From the NCBI RefSeq assembly GCF_023091745.1, contig NC_068922.1, forward strand, positions 26,388,001 to 26,452,000: 64,000 bases of DNA. Reading direction: 5' to 3'. A program made the translations under genes and the position numbers. The notes under the pieces are model-generated. The model was not told the origin of the DNA, ran no database searches, and saw nothing but the letters and a program-made list of their open reading frames with translations. Shown in pieces: positions 12,014-22,239 of this stretch (positions are counted from its first letter, which is position 1; every line of letters starts with the position of its first letter). This stretch comes from Budorcas taxicolor (lineage: Eukaryota; Chordata; Mammalia; Artiodactyla; Bovidae).

Positions 12014-12287
12014 ACTGCTGCTGCTAAGTCGCTTCAGTCGTGTCCGACTCTGTGCGACCCCATAGACGGCAGCCCATCAGGCTCCCCCATCCCTGGGATT
12101 CTCCAGGCAAGAACGCTGGAGTGGGTTGCCATTTCCCTCTCCAATGCATGAAAGTGAAAAGTGAAAGTGAAGTTGCTCAGTCGTGTCCCACTCTCTGCGA
12201 CCCCATGGACTGCAGCCTATCAGGCTCCTCCGTCCATGGGATTTTCCAGGCAAGAGTACTGGAGTGGGGTGCCATTGCCTTCTCCGA
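12014..12287 (-). mobile_element. Bov-A2 SINE dimer
   Basis: Starts TACTGCTGCTGCTAAGTCGC; two BovA units joined by GAAAGTGAAAAGTGAAAGTG; ends GCCATTGCCTTCTCCG. Full length and little diverged, so young. Confidence 0.95.
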
Positions 12288-12724
12288 TGGTCATACTAAC
12301 TGTAAGCAATACCTGTCTTCAATAGTAGCCACAACCTGTGTTTAGGCTCTAAACAATGTAAGTTTATTTACTTACTGGTTTCTTGATGATGCTATGTAAT
12401 TTCTCAGAACTGATGATGTCAGACCAAAAAAAAAATATTTGGGAGAAAATTTCATACAGAAATATGTGTTTTGGATATGATTTTCATTTTGCCACCAGCT
12501 TTGATATTTAACTTAAACCATTTGTAGCTCACTTAGAATTTGGGGAATCTTTTTTTCTTTCCCCAAAAAATTCTTGGTAAAGTTTTGAAATTGAGGGCAC
12601 ATAATAAGGTGGACATGTGGTATATGAAAAATGGGAGCAACACCAGGCAATATAAAGCTGGTTTTCCAACATTCTAAGTGAACATCCTGTGGCCCAGAGC
12701 ACTCAGATGCCTCACCCACCTCTT

Positions 12725-12975
12725 TGACAGTGTGACGTGTGGTTAGGAGAAGAGGCTTTAGAGTCTTAGATTTGGTTCCCGATTCTGCTGCTTAGTTACT
12801 GAGTAACCTTGCTCATGTTACTGGGCCTCTCTAAGCTTCTGTTTCCACATCTGCAAAAGGATTTACTAATTGCTTCTCCCTGTTGTTGGAGAGATGAAAT
12901 GAAATGATGAATTCGGATGTGATTAATGCCAGACACGGTGCCAGGGAGTTGTTCCATAAATGGTGGCCGTCATTC
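12725..12975 (+). repeat. MIR SINE
   Basis: Sense MIR: TAGTTACTGAGTAACCTTGC core and TTTCCACATCTGCAAAAGGA. Confidence 0.75.
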
Positions 12976-13414
12976 TCTTTGTTGGCTTGTCCAGAACCAA
13001 CCTGAACAATGATTTCTGCCCCTTGTCTCCAAAAGAAGATGTATTCTTCCATCTCAGAGCCTAGAACTGTTAACAGGTTGGAGCTTAGAGACGCTCTGGT
13101 CCAACAACAGAGCTCTATATGGGAGCACACCAAGTGCCCAAGAGATTAAAGGATGTGCCCAAAGTCCCACATTGTGTGCATGAACTAAAATCCAAGAGCT
13201 TTCAATCCTGGCTCACTTGGCTTCTCACTGACTTAGTTGCTTCCATTTTGACAAGCCAGTCTGAATCCTCTCCAGTGTGTTCTCCCCTCCCCCAGCAGCA
13301 GACACACATCTGCTGTGAACCTGTTCTATCCTGACATTCCAGTGGCATCTAAGGATGTGAAGTCAGCGTTCACTAGACTAGAAGCTGGAAGCCCGCATCA
13401 GTGGAGTGCTCGGT

Positions 13415-13610
13415 TGTGCTCTTATCTTATCTTTAATCTCATTTACTCTTCCTAGGAGCTGGGGCTCTCGGGGGTGTGGGTGGGGGAGTTACTCTCACTG
13501 TCCTTTTTCATAGATGAGGAGGCTAAGCCTGCCAAGTTTCATACTGCATATAGTCACCTAGATAATAAGTAATGGAAGTAAAATTTGAGCACTGGCCTTT
13601 GTGCGTTTGG
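13415..13610 (-). repeat. MIR SINE (antisense)
   Basis: TTTTCATAGATGAGGAGGCT and the following loss-of-identity core match reverse MIR. Confidence 0.6.
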
Positions 13611-14029
13611 AGTTGATGACTTTAGGCACCCACACTGGGTGCTAGAAGAAGGAGAGATGCAATGAATGCAGGGGTGCATAAGGATCACAGATAGAAGATC
13701 CTTATGTCCATATCTGAGGAGCTGGGCTCTAGAGAGAAAGTATACTGATTTAACCATGCTGACAGGCAACTCCGAGGTGCCATATTTCTAAACTAAGGAA
13801 GATTAAAGGGATAAATCACCAAGTGCAGTAGATCAACCTTGATAGGATCTTGGCTTTAAAATAAGAAACAAAACAGAAAAACAGCTCTAAAGGATCTTTG
13901 GGGACAGTTAGAGAAGCTTCAGGCCAAAGTATCTGTTGGAATATTTTATATATCCTACATGTCTTAAATTATTATTTTAGAAACAAATATATTCTTTCTT
14001 CAAACATTTTCTTCACTGCCCTCCAGGAC

Positions 14030-15345
14030 CGTAAGTACTTCTCTTGGTTTGCCCACTCCCTCACTGGCTGCTCCTTCTCATTCCCCTTGACTAATTTCTT
14101 TTCATTTGCCTGACCTCTCAAAACTGGAGAGTCTCATCCTTTGTATTATCAACGTATACTCTCATGATCTTAAATATCATCTACTTACCTAAAACTCTCA
14201 AACTGAGAATACCCTGAGATCAGGGCATATATATCCAACTGCCTATTCAGTATCTCCTCTTGAATATCTACTATCCAAAACTTACCACAATTGAAACCAA
14301 AATCTTTTAACTCCCCCTGCCCCCAAATATACTCCTTCAGCAGCCTTCCCCATCTCATTAAGTGGCAACCTCATTTTTATTGTTGTTTTAGGTAAAAACC
14401 TTGGAGACATTCTTAACTCCTTTCTTTTACACCCCACATCCATTCAGTAGACTCTTCCAGATCGACCTACCAAAATGACCAGAATCTGACCAGTTCTCAG
14501 CTACTCAGGCTTGCTTAGACTGCTGCCCAGTCTTTTCACAGGCCTGTTTACTTCCACTGAATCACTCCGCTACTCAGAAACCCCCAGTGTCTCTCTTGTT
14601 CAGGTCCCTGCCATGGTCTCAAAGCTCCACGTTGTCTGTCACACTGTCCCCTCCTTCCTCCTGCTCTCATCCCTTGCTTTTCTCCCCCTTGCTTGCTCCA
14701 CTCCAGCCATAATAGCCTCCTTGCTGTGCCATGAATACAATATACACACTGTCATCTTAGGACCATAATGGGGATCTCCTGTGATCCTCGAATGACTGCC
14801 CTTCCCTGCAAGATCTGCCTGGCTCCCTCCTCCCCTTCTTCAGGTCTCCCATCAGATGTCACCTTATCAGAGAGTCCTTTCCTGATCACCCTCTTTGAAA
14901 TTGCTTACACTCACACACATATACCCCCATCCATCTACATCTTCTTTGTAGAAGGTTTCCTAGCCTCCAGGGCTTCCCTGGTGGCTCAGAGGTTAAAATG
15001 TATGCCTGCAATGCAGGAGACCTGGGTTCGATCCCTGGGTTGGGAAGATGCCCTGGAGAAGGAAATGGCAACCCACTCCAGTATTTTTGCCTGGAGAATC
15101 CCATGGACGGAGGAGCCTGGTGGGCTATAGTCCATGGGGTCGCAAAGACTTGGACACGACTTCATTTTCACTTTCACTTTCCCAGCCTGCAACTCTCACC
15201 ACCTAGAGTACTGGAGCTGTCCATGGTTCTCTCCCCTTCTAGACTGTAAATCCTGGTAGAGTAGGGACTTGTGTACACCCATCACCTACACCGGTAGCTG
15301 ATACTTAGTAGGTGCTCCATGAATAAATGGATTGATGAATAATGC
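14030..15345 (+). repeat. L2 LINE, split by a Bov-tA
   Basis: Body text (GCTTGCTCCACTCCAGCCAT; ATCAGATGTCACCTTATCAG) and the 3' end AGTAGGTGCTCCATGAATAA are typical L2. A Bov-tA at 14969-15170 interrupts it. Confidence 0.75.
14969..15170 (+). mobile_element. Bov-tA SINE inside L2
   Basis: Full tRNA head (GGGCTTCCCTGGTGGCTCAG) and body ending GACTTGGACACGACTTCA. Confidence 0.95.
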
Positions 15346-15516
15346 TGCATTTTAGGGAGCTCCCTGCTTTCCCCAGGCAAGCTGCAGAACCTAAAGGTAG
15401 TTGTTGGCAGAGTTTCCCAGCAGTGGCTTCAGGAAGGTGGCCCAACAGCCTCACTGAAGATGTTGAAACATTGGAAAAGCTAACTGAGTGGTTGGTCCGA
15501 TTTGGGGGAAGCATTT

Positions 15517-15737
15517 AGGTGGCTCAGCCGGTAAAGAATCTACCTGCAATGCAGAAAACCCCGGTTCGATCCCTGGTTGGGAAGATCCCACGGAGAAGGG
15601 AATGGCAACCCACTCCAGTATTCTTGCCTGGAGAATTCCATGGACAGAGGAGCCTGGGGGTGACGGGGGCGGGGGGTAGGGTGGTGCTACAGTCCATGGG
15701 TCACAAAGAGTCGGACACGCCTGAGTGACTAACACAC
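15517..15737 (+). mobile_element. Bov-tA SINE with G-rich insertion
   Basis: Head to body intact, except for a G-rich insertion of about 25 bp at 15657-15683 where the consensus simply reads GGCGGGCTACAG. Confidence 0.92.
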
Positions 15738-16029
15738 TTCCTTTAAAACAAAGAACTGAGCGTTTGCAAAGTGATTGTCTATAGAGGCACCTTGTGTTTC
15801 CTGTTTAAGGAGAAGGGACTGAAGTATTTATTGGTTGTGAATTATTTCAAGCCAAACCAAGCTCACCTTTCTGATGTTTTACTTAGCTGTCATTCAAACA
15901 ACTAGGCTTCACCAGGTTCCACCAACCCGTCTGCTCCTCGTCCAGGAGTTTTGCAAACCTGCTGAGGAAATACCGCAAATCCGTTAGGTCACTGCTCTGC
16001 TGTTTTGAACGTGCGGTTCTTAAACGCCC

Positions 16030-16760
16030 ACTGAAGGTGGGAGGTGTGGGAGGACTCGCCTGACTCGGGGTGGGCGGGGAAGCCGCGGCGCGCGCTGGCG
16101 CCGCTGACGCTCGGCCCCCGGTCTCGCTCGCAGGTGCTGGGCGGCGGAGGACGGCGTGGAGGAGGAGAATGGGCCCGCCGCCAACCCCTACGACTACAGG
16201 AGGCTCCTGCGCAAAACCTCCCAGCGCCGGCGCCTCGTTCAGCAGGTGTAGCCCCGCTGATCCGCGGCAAGCGCCGTCGGGATGTGCCCGAGACTGCGGG
16301 GCTTGCCGGGGCCAAAGCAGGGGACCCTCGGGCGCTGCGCCGTCAGGCACGGGGGCTGCGGCTCTGACCTTCGTAGGGGTTGCCCGCTGTGCTGGCCCCT
16401 CGAGTGCCCGGGCCAGCCGCTGGTGCTCGGAGGACAGACAACTGAGAGCCCTTCAGACGCGGCGTCTCCGCGCTCCGGCGTCCTCCTCTCCCACCAGCCA
16501 GCCAGGCTGGGCGTCCCTGGCCCCGGCCCCCAGTGTGTCTCTTTGTTCACTTCCGCAACACCTCTTGTGGACTCGACTGCGCCTGAGCACTCGCCGACCC
16601 CTTCTCTCTCCTTCTGAGTGATTTCAAAGATTTCGTCTTTCTTGGAAACGGCTTTGCCAGGCCCGCAGGGTCCTCGCTGAGGGGTTGAGTCCGTGAGAAG
16701 CGAACAAAGCGCCGGGGGTTGGGGACGGGGCCGACTTTGAAGATGAACTTCATCCCAAAC
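16030..16760. other. CpG island over MYO3A terminal exon
   Basis: Dense CpG dinucleotides (for example GCGGCGCGCGCTGGCGCC at 16082-16099) begin abruptly at about 16030 and fade by about 16760, covering the last intron's end, the terminal exon and most of the 3' UTR. The surrounding DNA is CpG-poor. No start-site motif is evident. It lies about 4.8-5.5 kb upstream of the GAD2 start codon. Confidence 0.75.
16134..16251 (+). CDS. MYO3A: MYO3A terminal coding exon and stop
   Basis: The exon completes a split Arg codon, then encodes CWAAEDGVEEENGPAANPYD, then a strongly basic end (YRRLLRKTSQRRRLVQQV) and TAG at 16249-16251. That is 118 nt including the stop. The NPYDYRRLLRKTSQRRRLVQQ ending is close to the human MYO3A C-terminus as I remember it; this end carries the actin-binding 3THDII tail element, which MYO3B lacks. 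Together the four exons give 135 residues without a frameshift. The exon is far richer in G+C than the other MYO3A exons because it sits in a CpG island. The acidic EDGVEEENGP stretch differs in length and sequence from the human version I recall, so it is probably fast evolving. Confidence 0.94.
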
Positions 16761-16820
16761 TCGCGTTTTCCCTTGCTTTGGTTTTTAAAGCTATCAAATA
16801 AAGGAAATGCCTTGGAAAGG
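16252..16820 (+). other. MYO3A: MYO3A 3' UTR (inferred)
   Basis: From the stop codon to just past the first AATAAA. The first 400 bp are CpG-rich, with AT content rising toward the polyadenylation signal. The 3' end is inferred only from that hexamer and the G/T-containing sequence after it; a longer UTR using a later site is possible. Confidence 0.6.
16797..16802 (+). terminator. MYO3A: AATAAA polyadenylation signal, MYO3A
   Basis: Canonical AATAAA 546 bp after the MYO3A stop codon and the first such hexamer downstream of it. Moderately GT-rich DNA follows (about 16815-16880). This is the likely end of MYO3A transcripts. Confidence 0.6.
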
Positions 16821-17072
16821 ACGTGGTCCACCGGATTCCTCTTAGGGCCCAGGTTCCTGCTGCCCAGCTGTGCGGGTGGCAGGGCCCAGGGAGGGGAGGA
16901 GGTGCCTTCTGTCTTTCATCAACGAATAACTTCGCTCCCTACCCCCATCCCAAAGGAACATACTGTCTAACTTAAAAAGCCCCAGTAATGTAGACACAAA
17001 TGTGGGCTCTACACAAGACTTCAAATCCTGCAACACACAGCGCCCACACGCACAGAGCCCCAACTTATCACA

Positions 17073-17074
<2 letters not shown>

Positions 17075-17124
<50 letters not shown>
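17075..17124. repeat. CA dinucleotide microsatellite
   Basis: About 25 uninterrupted CA units; likely polymorphic. Confidence 0.95.
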
Positions 17125-17126
<2 letters not shown>

Positions 17127-17149
17127 CTTCCCAACCAAGGTGGCTTCCT

Positions 17150-17297
17150 TACAGAGGAGGAGATGGGTGGATGGCATCACCGACTCAATGGACTTGAGTT
17201 TGAGCAAACTCTGGCAGATGGTGAAGGACAGAGAAACCTGGGGTGCTGCAGTCCATGGGGGTCACAAAGAGTCAAACACTATTCAGTGAATGAACAA
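17150..17297 (+). mobile_element. BovB (RTE) 3' end
   Basis: AATGGACTTGAGTTTGAGCA and CTGCAGTCCATGGGGGTCAC are the BovB terminal segment; severely 5' truncated. Confidence 0.85.
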
Positions 17298-19881
17298 CAT
17301 AAAAATTCTGGTCCCACCACTGAGCTGAGCGGTCCAATTTTGAAGGTTCTCCTAGTCTGAGTTTTGGTGTATTTAAGATGGAAGGGATGGTGGTGGGTAG
17401 GCAACCTGTTTGCCTTCCTCAGTTGACTGCCTTTTATTTAAAAACTCAGGTTAAGCTCTTCTGTGGCTGTGATGCCCTCCAAGTCTGCGCAGCCTGGAAC
17501 AGGAGAGGGAAGAACGTGCAGTGGTTTCCTGGATGACAGCGTTGGCTGGAAGGGTTCTATCTCTTCTGCCAGAGTCCCCAGCTCCTGCACCCACGGCCCT
17601 GGGCTGGGGATCTTGGGGAAAGTATTCAAGGAGGGAGTGAGAGCACACATGCAGCTGGCTAACAGCATGCATTGCGGTGCTCTCCGATGCGTGGTAAGGT
17701 TCACTCTTACCCAAGCAGTTGGCACTGAAAGGTCCCCAGTGATGATGCCAACAACCTCTTCCTTTTACAAAGGGCACCCTCTAGAGGGGAAGCCTCCCAC
17801 TGAGGCTCCAAGGCCAAGTGCACTCAGGCCCTGCTCCTTAACCTGGGTTCCTGCCTGGGTCTCCGTGGGGGTTGGGACCTGGAAGGAGGAGCCACCTTTG
17901 TGGTGTGGACTGACTGCGGGGCTGTGGCTGGGGTATGGGCTGGGCCTGGTCCAGGCACCCAGGAGACCAGCCCTGCAGGGTACTGTCAGGGAGGAGAATG
18001 AAGGGCATCTCTAACCCAAGGTGTCGTCCCCCTCCGCTGCTACTCATCTGTCCACCCACCACCAGGAGGCCTTAGAGGGATAAAAGCAGCTCTGCTTCTT
18101 TGCCAGTCCTCTTCAATCAAAGCGTCCAGAGTGGCCCCACAGACCAGCAGCCTGGCCCGTTGCTGGAGACAGAGGCAATTGGGCCCCTCCCTAAAGTCCA
18201 CACCACCTCCCTTTTGAAGTGGGACCAGAACAGAGAGCAGCAAAAATGCGATGAAAGGTTGCAATGTTGTTTTCCTTTCTTCTTTCGAATTCTTCATTTT
18301 TCTCTCCGTTCCCTTCTCTCTTTCCATCTCTTCTTTGTCCTCTGACACTTAAGGGAGGACTCCAGGGAAAATTCATACCAGACATTCTTCTTTGGCAGGC
18401 CTGCAAGGCAATCTCTGAGTAAACCACTGACAAGAAATAGGTCAACCAAGGAAACTGACCCTGGCCAGCGGCCCTAGGAGCGTGAGTCTCTTCCCTTATT
18501 CGAGAAAGGACCTTCGAAAGCTCTTCCCCAGCACTGGCCCGCCTCCCCTCCCCATCCAGTGGCTGCCTCCTTTGTGAACTAATGACTGTAATTATTACCT
18601 CCCAGAGCTCTTTTGTTATCTCCAACCCAAGCCCAAATGAGAGGGGAGCAGGCTCTTTTTTGAAATGAAAGTCTTTATAAAGCAAATTGCCTGTCTTGGG
18701 AGGGAAGGCATTAAGGAAAGACAAATCAGATACTGTGTGCATCTGAAGTGGGTGTGTTAGATAACAAATGTAAATATCACCGTTAGATTCAAAACACTCT
18801 GGAGTTTCTGATTTAATACAGTTTATTTAAAGAGAAGAAGTTTTAAGTCATTGCTTTTTAAAAAAATCTATTAAATTCGGTGTTGTGATTTCTACCTTTC
18901 TTGTATTTTAATCTGTTTCCTTCTTCGAGGCTTTGTGTGCATGTGTTTTAAACATCTATTCTAAAGAATATTTGCGTTTTTGACCACTCATCCATAGTAG
19001 AAAAATTCTGCAACTCCAGCCTGCTGATTTGAAGTGAAACATGTGCAGGATCTGGAGTGGATTTAAGTGAAGAATGGGTCTCTTTTCCAGCTTCTCTCTT
19101 CACTGAGGAGCAGGAGCTGCAGAGCCACCTGCCAGTGATGCCAACGGCCAACCCATGAAATCTTTACACCCCTGGAGTTGGATCCACTCCTGTAGTGGAT
19201 CCACTGGAGTGTTGGAACTGGGAGCTCGGGAAAGAGTGTGGAATGCAGGCCTGTGTTCCTGCTAACCTGGTGACCGCAACCTGGAGCAGGCTTCTCAGCA
19301 CAGCAGGCTCTCAACCAAGCCAAAGGCCAAGGGGCCAGCACCCTTCCCCGCACCCACTCCCAGGCTCAGATCTGGCGGCCATAGTGCCGATCCTGTGGCT
19401 CCTCCAGGCTCGTGGGAAGAAGACAAAGCTTTGTGGAGAGAACTGACCAGCCACCGCATGCTGTGGGGCACAGGATTTGCACTAGGCCACCCCGGGTCCT
19501 GTGACATCCTTCCTAAGCCAGGGTCAAGGGATGATAGACTGAGGGTCCACTGGTCTCTGCTTTAGCAGCAGTTTTGGTAACTTGGTTCAGAGATCAGAGA
19601 AAGAATGGCCTGTGCACACAGTGGAAATGAAAAACGCCTGCCCCAGGGGAGCAGCACCCAGGAGAGTGTGGCCTTGGGAGGCTGGATACAGCTGTGTCAT
19701 CCTCACCCTCTCTTCCAGCTCCTGGGAGCTGCAGGGTGTACTTGACACTGATTTCTACTGCCAAGGGAACGCAGCGTGAACTCAACGGGCCTTACATTCT
19801 CAAGGCACCCCCCACCAACCTTTGTTTAATAGCTGTTGAGAAAGAAAACGTAAGAGCGGAGAGATTATGATCTCGTGCACG

Positions 19882-20080
19882 TGTGCTAAATTGCTTCAGT
19901 CGTGTCTAACTCTTTGTAACCCTACGGACTGTAGCCCACCAGGCTCCTCTGTCCATGGGATTCTCCAGGCAAGAATACTGGAGTGGGTTGCCCTGCCCTC
20001 CTCCAGGGGATCTCCCGGACCCGGGGATCGAAGCCGCGACTCCTGGGTCTCCTGTATTCAGGCAGATTCTTTCCCTGGAA
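19882..20080 (-). mobile_element. Bov-tA SINE (antisense)
   Basis: BovA body and tRNA part up to GGCAGATTCTTTCCC. It is the last ruminant SINE before the GAD2 5' region. Confidence 0.9.
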
Positions 20081-20948
20081 AACAGAAACCCCTCCCCACC
20101 AAGTACCAGAAATAGTGACTCTCCCGTCTGGCCCCGCCCCACCCCACGCCATCGCGACGATTCCCTTAGGGGAAGAGGTGGTCATTGATTTGAGGCTCGA
20201 TGAAACCAGGGCCCAGGGAGGCCATACTTTCTTTCAGCTTTTGGAAGGCTCAGATTGCTTGTTTATTGGAAACTCTGTGCAGGCTTCTCACGCATACAAC
20301 GATTCCCCTGACGTGTAAGCAGCGGTCCTCCCACGCCTTCGCCGATCAAGGTCACCGAATGACTCGACCGCATCCCCCATCAGCCATCAGCCGTCAATCC
20401 TGCTGGCTCTAGCTGTTCTTCCTTGCCGCCTTCCAAGAAGTTTCCATTCATATTATTTCTCTGCCCAGCCTGAGGTTCTTGGTGATAGATTTCAGCGTGA
20501 ATTTTAATTGCCTCAATCAGCAGTCTTTCTCCCAAGCCGTCAGTCAGAACTTGAGCAGTGGGCTCGGCGACCAAGCGCTCTGAAGCGCAGGAATGGTTCC
20601 CAGCCCCCACCTCGGGGAGACTACGCGGCTCAGTGGGCAGGAGTTAGGCTCTACTAAGGAGCAGGACTGAGCCCATCAGTGCCTAGGTGCCCTTCCCGCA
20701 CAGTCCCCTTCCCAGGCTCGCGAACCGCTCCAGATTCCCCCAGCCGCCGGGACTCCGGGGGGTCACAGAGACCTCAGCACTCTCTCGCAGGAGGGTGGCG
20801 CGGACTTAGCGCCTCCTTCTCCGCAGTCGGAACCAGACCTCAAACAATACACCAATCGTCGCAAATAAAAGGCTGTCTCCTCCGCCTTTCCCGCTTCGCC
20901 AAGGTCTCTGTGGTCTCCCCGCGCTGGTGCCGGCGCGCAGTCCGCCGC

Positions 20949-20969
20949 GTTAGCACTCTGGACAGCGCC
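20949..20969 (+). promoter_or_regulatory. RE1/NRSE-like REST-binding motif
   Basis: The core GTTAGCACTCTGGACAG followed by CGCC fits the RE1 consensus NTYAGMRCCNNRGMSAG at all but one specified position (T instead of C at position 9) and matches the canonical CGCC 3' extension. REST silences neuronal genes outside neurons through such sites. It lies about 530 bp upstream of the GAD2 start codon. Binding is inferred from motif match only. Confidence 0.55.
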
Positions 20970-21373
20970 CCCGGGGTCGCCAGCATCCTCTCGCCGCACG
21001 CTCCCCAGGGATCGCCTGCTCACCTCCCACCCGCTCACGCTGACTCCTGCACGGGCGCACTGTCTGCCTCGCCCTCGGAAGATTCAGCTCTTCTCCCTCC
21101 CGTTTTTCCCTCCTCCGCCCCATCGTGCGTCCCGGCTGGGCTCCCTCCTTCAAAATCGCTCGAGTGCTCGGGCGCTTTCCCATCTCCCGGCGGTAAGGAC
21201 CCTTCAATCCTCTCCTCTGTTCATTCCCCGAAGCTTTCAGAGCTTTGCCACTTCTCTGAGCTCTAATCCCAACACACACGCGCGCACACGGACACGCACG
21301 TTTCCTGCCCCTGTGTGACACCCACCCTCTGTCGTGCGGCCGCTCCAGACCCCGCGCGGTGTTCCTCCTACCG

Positions 21374-21426
21374 CCACACACACTCACACACACAAACACA
21401 CACAAACGCACGCACGCGCGCGCGCA
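21374..21426. repeat. CA-to-CG alternating tract upstream of GAD2 ATG
   Basis: A CACACA-rich tract grading into CGCACGCGCGCGCGC, ending about 74 bp before the GAD2 start codon. Alternating purine-pyrimidine DNA of this kind can adopt Z-form. It probably lies in the 5' UTR or core promoter. Confidence 0.8.
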
Positions 21427-21499
21427 GGGCGGAGCGGAGGGCAGGCAGCTCGCCGGCAGTTTGCACTCGGAGGCGTCTTGCTCCAGTATCGCAGCGCCG

Positions 21500-21575
21500 A
21501 TGGCATCTCTGGGCTCCGGCTTTTGGTCCTTCGGATCTGAAGATGGCTCGGGGGATCCCGAGAACCCCGGCACAG
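21500..21575 (+). CDS. GAD2: GAD2 exon 1 (start codon; residues 1-25)
   Basis: First coding exon of glutamate decarboxylase 65, the PLP enzyme that turns glutamate into GABA and CO2 at synaptic vesicles and in pancreatic beta cells. It reads MASLGSGFWSFGSEDGSGDP then ENPGT and one base of codon 26, with donor CACAG/GTAGGA. MAS-GSGFWSFGSEDGSG is the diagnostic GAD65 N-terminus, not shared by GAD67. Residue 4 is Leu where I recall Pro in human. The N-terminus drives Golgi and vesicle targeting. The start is set by this family match and by the lack of an upstream ATG. Confidence 0.97.
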
Positions 21576-22239
21576 GTAGGAGAAACGGGACCTGCAGGCG
21601 GAGAGCTTTGCGGGCGGACTGGGATTTGAGGGGCTGGGGAAGATTGAAGGTTTTCCCACCTGCAACAGGAAACTTCGGACGCTTAGCCCTGCCCTCGGGG
21701 TGGGTCCTTGATGACCCAACAGACTTATCCCCTGGGAAGATGCCCAGGGACCGTCCGGTTCTTTCCGCTGAAATCTGGGAGAGCCTCTAAACACGGCCGT
21801 GTATCCTCGACACCGAATTCCTGGGCCTGGGATTCTGCCACGGTCTTAGTGTCTGGAGAGAGAGAGGGTGGGGAAAAGGAAAATTGGAAAGGGGAGAGAA
21901 TTGTTGATCTGAAAGGAGAGCGTGCGAGGAAATGGGCGGCCTCGGGTGTCGAGGAAAACTCGCCCAAGCGAGGCAAGAAGGAGACTTTGTCCTAACCGAG
22001 TGGTACCTGAAAGGCAAGTGCAAAGGGCCACAGTGTGGGCCGCTTCTGAGGAAACAGCCAAGGGTCGAGCCGGGCCGCCAGGCTCCCGCCGCCTCTGGCA
22101 CCTGCTCGCTGTGCGGGCGCCAGGCAGGCAGCTTTTCCCGGAGCCCGGGTTTATTGACGTTCACAAAGAACGAAATTTCACACGTGTGTCTGCTGTTTTC
22201 TTTCTGCCTCGCTGTCCTCCCACCTGTCTTTCCTTGCAG
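21576..22239 (+). other. GAD2: GAD2 intron 1
   Basis: A 664 bp intron inside the CpG island, from GTAGGA to a pyrimidine-rich TCCTTGCAG acceptor. It has no repeats and no extra exon. ORFs here on both strands are products of GC-rich sequence. Confidence 0.85.

Larger units (their letters stand above)
11667..16133 (+). other. MYO3A: Last MYO3A intron
   Basis: A 4.47 kb intron. It contains a BovA scrap (11753-11812), a full Bov-A2 dimer (12014-12287), two MIRs (12725-12975 and 13415-13610), an L2 block interrupted by a Bov-tA (14030-15345) and a second Bov-tA (15517-15737). Base composition changes sharply near 16030, where CpG-rich DNA begins and runs through the acceptor CTCGCAG at 16127-16133. 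No additional exon is supported. Confidence 0.75.
16821..20560. other. MYO3A-GAD2 intergenic region
   Basis: About 3.7 kb between the MYO3A poly(A) signal and the GAD2 CpG island. It contains a CA microsatellite joined to a BovB 3' end (17075-17297), one antisense Bov-tA (19882-20080), and otherwise unique sequence. The stretch 18560-18900 is AT-rich with TAATTA-like homeodomain cores. Two 183-codon ORFs here (17463-18014 on +, 18191-18742 on -) show no recognisable family and look like chance reading frames. Confidence 0.65.
20940..21499 (+). promoter_or_regulatory. GAD2: GAD2 proximal promoter / 5' UTR region
   Basis: CpG-rich DNA directly upstream of the start codon. The transcription start cannot be fixed from sequence. 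I see no upstream ATG and no convincing TATA box at a normal spacing; an AATAAAAGG string at 20864-20872, just after a CCAAT at 20852, is weak evidence. Visible elements are an RE1-like motif at 20949 and a CA/CG alternating tract at 21374-21426. The start context is weak at -3 (C) and has G at +4. Confidence 0.6.

Noticed and set aside
16070..16621. 183-codon ORF overlapping the MYO3A last exon in another frame
   Set aside because: The MYO3A frame is fixed by splice phase and C-terminal homology; this is a shadow frame.
17075..17124. Repeat arrays as possible CRISPR or satellite systems
   Set aside because: They are simple CA or tetranucleotide microsatellites in a mammalian genome; no spacer structure or associated genes.
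18191..18742. 183-codon reverse ORF in intergenic DNA
   Set aside because: No recognisable domain, no splice or promoter context, ordinary base composition.
20864..20872. AATAAAAGG as a GAD2 TATA box
   Set aside because: It lies about 630 bp before the ATG with a CCAAT only about 8 bp away, an abnormal spacing. A CpG-island promoter without TATA is more likely.
20679..21266. 195-codon + strand ORF upstream of GAD2
   Set aside because: Ser/Pro-rich chance ORF in a CpG island, not linked to GAD2 exon 1 by any splice site I can support.
20950..21573. 207-codon antisense ORF across the GAD2 promoter and exon 1
   Set aside because: It is Arg/Pro/Gly-rich, as expected from CpG-island DNA read in any frame, has no family resemblance and overlaps a true exon. 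An antisense transcript is possible but the ORF is not evidence for it.
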